The notes under the pieces: model-generated
What the model was told of the DNA's origin: nothing
The model's database searches: none
Seen by the model: the letters and a program-made list of their open reading frames with translations, nothing else
Part shown: positions 15,420-20,614 of the stretch, piece after piece
Numbering within the stretch: the stretch's first letter is position 1
How the letters are laid out: the number at the start of each line of letters is the position of its first letter
Assembly: GCA_002405615.1 (NCBI GenBank)
Contig: DHMD01000009.1
Location: 1,456 to 22,069 of the forward strand
Length of the DNA stretch: 20,614 nucleotides
From: Christensenella sp. UBA4651
Lineage (GTDB): Bacteria; Bacillota; Clostridia; Christensenellales; UBA1242
Direction: 5' to 3'
Made by a program: the position numbers and the translations under genes

Positions 15420-18400
15420 TTAATCTACCTTTTTTATCGAAATTTTGCATTCAACGCCATTAATATCGGTCAATTTGTTGATAGGATACTCACCATCAAA
15501 CTCAATCTCTTTTGCTAATAGCACTTCTGCTACAAATTCGATAGAATTTTGCAAAACTTGGCTTAGTTCTGGCGAAGTTTCTACACGCAAGTAAATCTTA
15601 TCCTCCACCTCGAAACCTGCCTCTTTACGCATATTTTGAACCTTGCTCACGAACTCACGCACATTACCCTCATCGACAAGTTCTGGCGTCAATTCGGTAT
15701 CAAGGATAACTGTAATCATTCCCTCTGTTTGAGCGGTACAATTAGGCTTGCTCTTTGGATAAACCAAAATGTCGCTAGGTGAAAGACTTATGTCATCGGT
15801 TACCTTGATTTCGATATCAGGATTTGCTCTCATCGAGCCAACAAGGTCATATGAATCCACCTTAGCCAAAAACTCCCTGATTTTGCCCAAATCTTTACCA
15901 TATTTTGGCCCCAAGGTTTTGAGTTGAGGTTTCAATTCAAATGTAATATAGGTCTTGGCATCGGCGATAAATTCCACCTTTTTGACATTTAGGTCATCGG
16001 CGATAATTTGCACCAATTCACCGTTTAGATTTATATTGTTGGCAGAGTAAACAAATATTTGCGATAGTGGCTGCCTATTCTTGATATTAGCCTCATTTCT
16101 GCACGCCCTACCTAGGGCTACAATATCAATAACCTCTTGCATAGCGGTATTCAAATCGTGGTCAATTTTTGCTTTGTCTGCTACTGGGTAATCCTCCAAA
16201 TGCACACTTTCCTTACCTTTGCCTTGCATCAAGTTTAGGTAAATTTTGTCGCTGACAAATGGCATAAATGGTGCACAAAGTTTTGATAGAGTAACCAACG
16301 CATAATACAGAGTATTGAACGCAGCAGTTTTGTCAGCACTCTCGCCATTTACCCAGAACCTCTCACGGCTGCGGCGAACATACCAGTTACTCAAAATATC
16401 GATAAAGTCGCAAAGTTTACGGGTTGTGTCGGTAAAGTTGAAGTCTTGCATAAGAGTGTCGATACTATCAATTAACTCATTAAGTTGAGAGAGCAACCAC
16501 TCGTCCATAAGGCTCAATTTGCAATTTGAAATATCGGTCGGAGTAAAGTTGTCAATATTGGCGTACAGCACAAAGAACGAATAAACATTCCACAAGGTTG
16601 ACAAGGTCTTACGCTGAACCTCAGCGAGTCCTGCCTCATCAAATTTTTGACCTAGCCATGGAGCTGAATTTGAGCAGAAGTATAGCCTTACTGCGTCAGC
16701 GCCGTATTTGTCTATCAATTCATCAGGGTTTACAACATTGCCCAATGACTTACTCATTTTGAGACCGTTTTTGTCTGATACAAGCCCACACATTACGACT
16801 GACTTATACGGAGTCTTGTCAAACACCATAGTAGAAATTGCCTGCAAAGTGTAGAACCAACCACGGGTCTGGTCTTGCGCCTCGCAAATAAAGTCCGCAG
16901 GGAACTGCTCCTCAAATAGAGCCTTATTTTCAAATGGATAATGCCATTGAGCAAAAGGCATCGCACCGCTATCGTACCAACAGTCAATTACCTGTGGCAC
17001 ACGCCTAAAGGTGCCGCCACATTCACAACCAAAAGTTACACTATCAATGAATGGCTTGTGTAATTCCACAAAATCATCATTTCCTTTGAGTTTGTTGAGT
17101 TCTGCCCTGCTACCTACTGCGTGGAGTTTGCCGCAGTGGTCGCATCTCCAAATATTTAGCGGAGTACCCCAGTACCTATCACGGGACAAGTTCCAGTCGA
17201 TATTGTTGCGCAAGAAATTACCCATACGCCCTTCACGCACTGATTCTGGGTGCCAATTCACCTCGTTATTATTGCGTACCAAGGCATCACGATATTTAGA
17301 AGTGCGGACAAACCAACCCGCTCTAGCATAGTTAATTAGTGGAGTATGACAACGCCAGCAGTGAGGGTACTCGTGTTCGACCGTTTGCTCTTTTACAACT
17401 GCTCCTGATTTAGTCAAGTCGTCAATGATTTCTTGATTAGCGACAATATTACGCTTGCCAGCATATTTAGGTAATTGTGGCTTAAAGCATCCCTTTTCGT
17501 CAATAAGGTTTACCACAGGCAAATCGTACGCTTTACCGACATCGTAGTCCTCGGGACCAAATGCTGGTGCAATATGTACGATACCAGTACCGTCAGTCAA
17601 GGTTACATACTCGGCGTTGGTTATGTAATAGGCCTTTTTGTTCTGCAAAATTGCCTCAGGCAAGGTAAACAAAGGCTCGTATTCTCTCCCCTCCAACTCT
17701 TTGCCCGAATAAGTTTTGACAACCTCGTATTCCTCAAAAAGCTTGTTAATGAGAGCTTCTGCCATAATGTAATGCTCCCCACTAGGAACTCTAATCTCGG
17801 CATAAGTAAACTCGCTATTGGTGCAGAGAGCGGTGTTGCTAGGCAATGTCCATGGCGTAGTTGTCCACGCAATGTAGTATGTATTGTCCGCACCTTTAGC
17901 CTTGAAACGAACATAAAGAGTCTTGTCCTTGACCGTCTTGTAGCCTTGTGCTACCTCGTGGTTTGCAAGACTTGTACCACAACGAGGACAATAAGGAGAA
18001 ACCTTGTACCCTTCATAAATGTCGCCTTTGTCAAAGAGCTGCTTTAACGACCACCAAATTGATTCGATAAAACCGTCATCACAAGTCCTATATGCTTTCT
18101 CAAAATCCACCCAAAAGCCGAGTTTCCTAGTAGCGGTTCTCCACTCACTCTCATAGGTATTGATGATTTCCTTACACTTTGCTATGTATTTATCTACGCC
18201 AAAAGGCTCGATTTCGGTTTTGTTACTGAGCCCCAAGTCCTTTTCTGCCTTTAATTCAACAGGCAAACCGTGAGTGTCCCAGCCAGCTTTACGCAGCACT
18301 TTGTACCCTTTCATTGCGAAATAACGCAAAATCGAATCCTTGTAAATACGGGTGGTGGCATGTCCAATGTGTGGCAAACCGTTCATACCTGGCGGCCCTT

Positions 18401-18533
18401 CGTAAAACACAAAAGGCTTGCACCCCTCACGCGCTTTCAGACTCTTTTCAAAAATATTTAGCTCGTCCCAATTTTGCAATACGGAACTGTCTACCTCGGG
18501 TAGATTCAAATTACTATTTACTTTTTCAAACAT
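15420..18533 (-). CDS. ileS: Isoleucyl-tRNA synthetase, type 2 (eukaryote-like)
   Basis: A class I synthetase of 1037 residues that charges tRNA-Ile. It has HIGH at 55-58 (GLPHIGHA), KMSKS at 592-596, the CP1 editing domain (AWTTTPWTLPSN), Cys pairs (SPYCPRCGTSLANHEV; CWRCH) and a long C-terminal extension. The length and sequences such as RKAGWDTHGLPVE and ESIWWSLKQLFDKGDIYEGYKV place it with the type 2 enzymes shared with eukaryotes, some of which resist mupirocin; resistance here is not proven. AGAGG is about 6 nt before ATG 18533. There is no T-box ahead of it, unlike thrS; it is 12 bp behind the CBS gene and expressed from that promoter. Confidence 0.97.
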   Translation of the reverse strand: MFEKVNSNLNLPEVDSSVLQNWDELNIFEKSLKAREGCKPFVFYEGPPGMNGLPHIGHATTRIYKDSILRYFAMKGYKVLRKAGWDTHGLPVELKAEKDLGLSNKTEIEPFGVDKYIAKCKEIINTYESEWRTATRKLGFWVDFEKAYRTCDDGFIESIWWSLKQLFDKGDIYEGYKVSPYCPRCGTSLANHEVAQGYKTVKDKTLYVRFKAKGADNTYYIAWTTTPWTLPSNTALCTNSEFTYAEIRVPSGEHYIMAEALINKLFEEYEVVKTYSGKELEGREYEPLFTLPEAILQNKKAYYITNAEYVTLTDGTGIVHIAPAFGPEDYDVGKAYDLPVVNLIDEKGCFKPQLPKYAGKRNIVANQEIIDDLTKSGAVVKEQTVEHEYPHCWRCHTPLINYARAGWFVRTSKYRDALVRNNNEVNWHPESVREGRMGNFLRNNIDWNLSRDRYWGTPLNIWRCDHCGKLHAVGSRAELNKLKGNDDFVELHKPFIDSVTFGCECGGTFRRVPQVIDCWYDSGAMPFAQWHYPFENKALFEEQFPADFICEAQDQTRGWFYTLQAISTMVFDKTPYKSVVMCGLVSDKNGLKMSKSLGNVVNPDELIDKYGADAVRLYFCSNSAPWLGQKFDEAGLAEVQRKTLSTLWNVYSFFVLYANIDNFTPTDISNCKLSLMDEWLLSQLNELIDSIDTLMQDFNFTDTTRKLCDFIDILSNWYVRRSRERFWVNGESADKTAAFNTLYYALVTLSKLCAPFMPFVSDKIYLNLMQGKGKESVHLEDYPVADKAKIDHDLNTAMQEVIDIVALGRACRNEANIKNRQPLSQIFVYSANNINLNGELVQIIADDLNVKKVEFIADAKTYITFELKPQLKTLGPKYGKDLGKIREFLAKVDSYDLVGSMRANPDIEIKVTDDISLSPSDILVYPKSKPNCTAQTEGMITVILDTELTPELVDEGNVREFVSKVQNMRKEAGFEVEDKIYLRVETSPELSQVLQNSIEFVAEVLLAKEIEFDGEYPINKLTDINGVECKISIKKVD

Positions 18534-18545
18534 AAAAACCTCTAT

Positions 18546-19277
18546 CTAGATACTGTAATCTTCTACAACGTTGTTCAAATCAATAATGTTTGCAACAGTG
18601 AGAATACCCACGGGACTCTCCAAATTGCTGCCCGTACGAGTAATCACTATCGCCTGCAACTTACGCTTTTGCTGAAAAAGGTTGAGTGCCTCCTCCACAG
18701 TTAGCGTAACAGGACGAATTGCAAACACAACTTCGGCATCATTCTCGTTGATGATTTCGCTAACGGTCGTTTTTTCGCATAAAGTCTCCAAGTTTGCGCC
18801 GTCTGCAACCTTGTCCCCCAAGAAATTCACTAGCCTATTAGGTGTCAAGACACTCGCAATTGTCTCATTATGACACACAGGTATGCACTTGAACCCTGAC
18901 TTTGCTATAGTTGCCATCGCAGTCTTGATTGCAACATCACTATCCAATACCAGCACATTCCTGCTAGCGATTTCTTGAATTGCCATAGGCGGCTCAGAAA
19001 TCAATTTCGCAATCTTCTCAAACTCCTCCACAACTTCGAGATGAGGCTCTGCAATCACCATTTCATCGTTGCTGTTGTGAATAATCGCATTCCTAAGCCT
19101 TGCGTAATCAATCAACTTGTCCTCGTACCTACGCACAATACTATTCAGAGGGACTGCCCGCCTAATCATATCATTAAATGACATATTCCTCTTGAAATTA
19201 TATACCGCACGCAAGGTCTGGTCAATCGTGTTGTACGCATTGATAAACCTAGTCGCATTTGAACCTTTTTCGCTCAT
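18546..19277 (-). CDS. HEPN-like N-terminus fused to a CBS-domain pair
   Basis: A 243-residue soluble protein. Residues 1-90 are helical and carry R62-NAII-H67 (ARLRNAIIHNS), which fits the Rx4-6H signature of HEPN domains, many of which are RNases or nucleic-acid-binding partners. Residues about 100-243 hold two CBS-type repeats (AIKTAMATIAKSGFKCIPV...VLTPNRLVNFLGD and VEEALNLFQQKRKLQAIVI...VGILTVANIID), which commonly bind adenosyl nucleotides. The reading is a nucleotide-sensing regulatory protein; RNase activity is only inferred from the motif. SD AGGTGGAG precedes ATG 19277. It leads the ileS operon. No antitoxin-like partner gene is next to it. Confidence 0.75.
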   Translation of the reverse strand: MSEKGSNATRFINAYNTIDQTLRAVYNFKRNMSFNDMIRRAVPLNSIVRRYEDKLIDYARLRNAIIHNSNDEMVIAEPHLEVVEEFEKIAKLISEPPMAIQEIASRNVLVLDSDVAIKTAMATIAKSGFKCIPVCHNETIASVLTPNRLVNFLGDKVADGANLETLCEKTTVSEIINENDAEVVFAIRPVTLTVEEALNLFQQKRKLQAIVITRTGSNLESPVGILTVANIIDLNNVVEDYSI

Positions 19278-19301
19278 AAAACTCCACCTTTTTTATCCTT
19301 T

Positions 19302-19330
19302 ATTTTAACACAATTATTGTAAAATAACAA
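19302..19330 (-). promoter_or_regulatory. Promoter of the HEPN/CBS-ileS operon
   Basis: TTGTTA (19325-19330) and TAAAAT (19302-19307, with TGTGT upstream) are 17 bp apart. It would drive five genes down to the terminator at 12617. The 120 bp between it and the SRP RNA promoter are AT-rich, with only weak dyads. Confidence 0.6.
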
Positions 19331-19453
19331 TATTTATATAGTAAGTTTATCAATTTTTTTTGATTATTACAACTTATTAACGGTACTTTTTATTTTATTT
19401 GAGTTTATCCTCCACCAAAAAACATATTTTGTACTCAAAACTGTCAAAAATGC

Positions 19454-19482
19454 TTGATTTTTACATCAAAATATGCTAGAAT
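19454..19482 (+). promoter_or_regulatory. Promoter of the SRP RNA gene
   Basis: TTGATT (19454-19459) and TAGAAT (19477-19482, with TGC upstream as an extended -10) are 17 bp apart. A start near 19489 coincides with the closing stem of the RNA. Confidence 0.8.
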
Positions 19483-19489
19483 ACTCTCA

Positions 19490-19760
19490 CTGTGCTAGAT
19501 GGGGAGCTAGCGGTGCCCTGTAACCTGCAATCCGCTACAGCAGGGTCGAATAACCTTTTGAGGTTGTGCGGTCAATAATATTCATGCCTTTTGTTGCGTG
19601 ATGAACGCCAAGGTCTTGTGCAATTTCGCCCCATGAACCATGTCAGGTGCGGGAGCAAGCAGCATTAAGTGGGTCGTGAGATGTGCCATAAGGTAGCCTT
19701 GCGGGAGCGTTCCATTAGGTCGTGGTATTATTTATCGCCTATCGAGACTGGCCGCACAGT
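19490..19760 (+). ncRNA. ffs: Signal recognition particle RNA, long Gram-positive type with Alu domain
   Basis: The RNA core of SRP, about 270 nt, which works with Ffh to target nascent membrane and secreted proteins. The Alu domain is clear at the 5' end (GGGGAGCTAGCGGTGCCCTG, then AACCTGCAATCCGCTACAGC). The S domain holds the highly conserved ATGAACCATGTCAGG...AAGCAGCATTAAG with a GGGA (GNRA-type) tetraloop for Ffh. The ends pair (CTGTGC 19490 with GCACAG 19754-19759), and a T run follows at once as terminator. The Alu-bearing form is typical of Bacilli and Clostridia. Confidence 0.95.
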
Positions 19761-19766
19761 TTTTTG
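19760..19766 (+). terminator. T run ending the SRP RNA
   Basis: Seven T directly after the closing stem of the SRP RNA, which itself serves as the terminator hairpin. Confidence 0.6.
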
Positions 19767-19838
19767 TTTTGACTTCTTTTTTTGTTATAAAAAAAGCAGA
19801 GCATTAGTCACTGACTTTTGAAACTAGTGTAATAATTA

Positions 19839-19876
19839 AGAGAAATTAGAAATAAAATTTCTAGTTCTCTTTTTTC
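19839..19876 (+). terminator. Terminator hairpin between SRP RNA and the 6S-like RNA
   Basis: AGAGAA-TAGAAAT pairs with ATTTCTA-TTCTCT with a small bulge and an AAA loop, then a run of T. It may catch read-through from the SRP gene. The 70 bp before it contain TATAAA (19786-19791) but no good -35 box. Confidence 0.65.
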
Positions 19877-19878
19877 TT

Positions 19879-20055
19879 GGCTACTTTATGCCGTGAAAGG
19901 TAATTGACAAGAGAAGAAATGAAAACACAATATAAAAAGGCAGAGAAACGAAAAAGGCAAAGCCATAAGCACAAATATTATTTCTCTGTCTTAACCAGCA
20001 AAAGAAAAACTCATTTCAGAGACTCTTGTCAAGTACACCATGGAATAAATTAGCC
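19879..20055 (+). ncRNA. 6S-RNA-like rod (candidate ssrS)
   Basis: No open frame; instead, one long imperfect rod of about 177 nt. The arms pair in nested order: GGCTA 19879 with TAGCC 20051; TTGACAAGAG 19904-19913 with CTCTTGTCAA 20023-20032; GAAATGA 19916 with TCATTTC 20011; then a large A-rich bubble (16 and 20 nt); then GGCAGAGAAA 19939-19948 with TTTCTCTGTC 19981-19990; and a small apical hairpin GGC/GCC. A closing stem, wide central bubble and terminal stem of this size are the plan of 6S RNA, the sigma-A holoenzyme inhibitor. The assignment rests on shape only; I see no clear promoter. Confidence 0.45.
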
Positions 20056-20070
20056 ATAGTATATAACAGC

Positions 20071-20113
20071 AAAAAGCGAAAGTGTTGGTAAACGTAACAC
20101 ACTTTCGCTTTTT
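20071..20113 (+). terminator. Strong terminator after the 6S-like RNA
   Basis: A 15-bp perfect stem (AAAAAGCGAAAGTGT 20071-20085 with 20099-20113) with flanking A and T runs. The symmetry lets it work on both strands, so it may also end the minus-strand nuclease gene. Confidence 0.85.
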
Positions 20114-20134
20114 GTCTGCTTTAATTTAGTTTAT

Positions 20135-20194
20135 AGGCGTGTGCTTGCCTGTCGGAGCGAAGCGACGACACTTGTATACGACAAGCACACGTCT
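20135..20194. repeat. Large GC-rich palindrome
   Basis: A 13-bp outer stem (20135-20147 with 20182-20194, one G-U pair) encloses TGTCG/CGACA and CTTGT-ATACG-ACAAG. The folds compete or form a branched structure. It is much richer in GC than its surroundings. It could be a dispersed extragenic palindrome or part of a terminator; one copy is present in this window. Confidence 0.7.
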
Positions 20195-20210
20195 AACTGC
20201 CATTTTAAAT

Positions 20211-20614
20211 TTATTCTATTTCAACCTTGATAGGTAAATGGTCGGAATATTTTAACCACTTGTTAGTATTTAGTATTTCAAAACTTTTTAATTTTTGTGA
20301 GTTTGCAAAACAATAATCAATATGATGTGGTTTATCTAAATGTCTATATAAATAAAATGTTGGTTGTGTTTCTTCTCCCATCTTCTCTTTATGGAAGTAA
20401 TGATATGCAGATACAATATTTAGTTCGTCTAGTTCTTTTACTACAGTTGAATGGTTTCTTTTGCCATGTTTTTTATCCCATTGGGCATTACTATTAAAAT
20501 CCCCTATTAAAATTGTATTTTCAGTATATTTATCAATGTTTATTGATTGATAAATGTAGTATTCTTCAATATATGGAGAACAAGCCCAAACTCCAACTAA
20601 ATCATATTTATCAT
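20211..20614 (-). CDS. Endonuclease/exonuclease/phosphatase-family protein (5' partial)
   Basis: The last 133 or so residues of a protein whose start lies beyond the window edge. The family marks are ILIGDFNSNAQWD (metal and catalytic Asp/Asn), HHIDYCFAN and the final SDHLPIKVEI (catalytic Asp-His), as in the exonuclease III/DNase I-like fold. These Mg-dependent enzymes hydrolyse phosphodiester or phosphate bonds in DNA, RNA, lipids or sugars; the substrate cannot be told. The coding sequence is visibly more AT-rich and Lys/Asn/Tyr-rich than the neighbouring genes, which may mean recent acquisition. Stop TAA is at 20211-20213. Confidence 0.88.
   Translation of the reverse strand, partial: DKYDLVGVWACSPYIEEYYIYQSINIDKYTENTILIGDFNSNAQWDKKHGKRNHSTVVKELDELNIVSAYHYFHKEKMGEETQPTFYLYRHLDKPHHIDYCFANSQKLKSFEILNTNKWLKYSDHLPIKVEIE

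Noticed and set aside
17475..18047. 190-codon plus-strand open frame
   Set aside because: Antisense shadow of the ileS editing region; no family features and no start signal.
18534..18545. A T-box or other leader for ileS
   Set aside because: Only 12 bp separate ileS from the CBS gene, and no T-box core occurs upstream of the operon either.
19904..19936. TTGACA with a downstream TATAAA as a promoter
   Set aside because: The spacing is 21 bp (18 bp only to a poorer CAATAT), and the TTGACA is fully used in the 10-bp stem of the 6S-like rod.
20297..20497. 66-codon plus-strand open frame
   Set aside because: Antisense to the EEP-family partial gene, which carries three family motifs on the minus strand.

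Overview
The window is AT-rich DNA from a low-GC Gram-positive bacterium, most likely an uncultured member of the Clostridia. The reasons are a threonine T-box leader on thrS, an Alu-domain-bearing SRP RNA, a YtxC-like protein next to thrS, an infC leader with an attenuator-like hairpin, strong Shine-Dalgarno sites, and TTGnnn-17-TAnnnT promoters. TGA is used as a stop (ytxC-like, rarA and the 547-residue unknown), so the standard bacterial code applies. The content is mostly housekeeping. I see no CRISPR array, transposase, phage gene or tRNA.

Layout. (1) 1-1395, plus strand: the end of a nitrate/sulfonate/taurine-type ABC importer (truncated ATPase plus permease) and its terminator. (2) 1394-2230, minus: radC with its own promoter. 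(3) 2231-2603: no gene, but a highly structured segment that carries a 23-bp perfect copy of the end of yebC and finishes in a probable terminator. (4) 2604-5415, minus: infC-rpmI-rplT, a SpoU-type RNA methyltransferase and yebC, preceded by an attenuator-like leader and a promoter; infC appears to start at ATT. (5) 5452-7657, minus: thrS under a T-box with specifier codon ACU. (6) 7718-10503, minus: three singly promoted genes, ytxC-like, rubrerythrin and rarA. (7) 10500-12635, minus: a 547-residue unknown protein and rnpB (RNase P RNA). (8) 12617-19330, minus: a tightly packed five-gene operon of HEPN-like/CBS protein, type-2 ileS, a degenerate RluA-like protein, and two paralogous envelope proteins (membrane-anchored and lipoprotein). 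(9) 19454-20113, plus: SRP RNA, then a 6S-RNA-like rod and a strong terminator. (10) 20135-20194: a large palindrome. (11) 20211-20614, minus: the end of an exonuclease/endonuclease/phosphatase-family gene cut by the window edge.

The genes fall mainly into translation (two aminoacyl-tRNA synthetases, IF3, L35, L20, RNA methyltransferase), RNA machinery (rnpB, SRP RNA, possible 6S RNA) and stress/repair (rarA, rubrerythrin, radC). The less ordinary parts are the structured yebC downstream region, the RluA-like protein that has lost its catalytic Asp, the HEPN-CBS protein leading the ileS operon, the paralogous envelope pair at the end of that operon, and the 6S-like RNA. I did not find a clearly new defence or mobile system.
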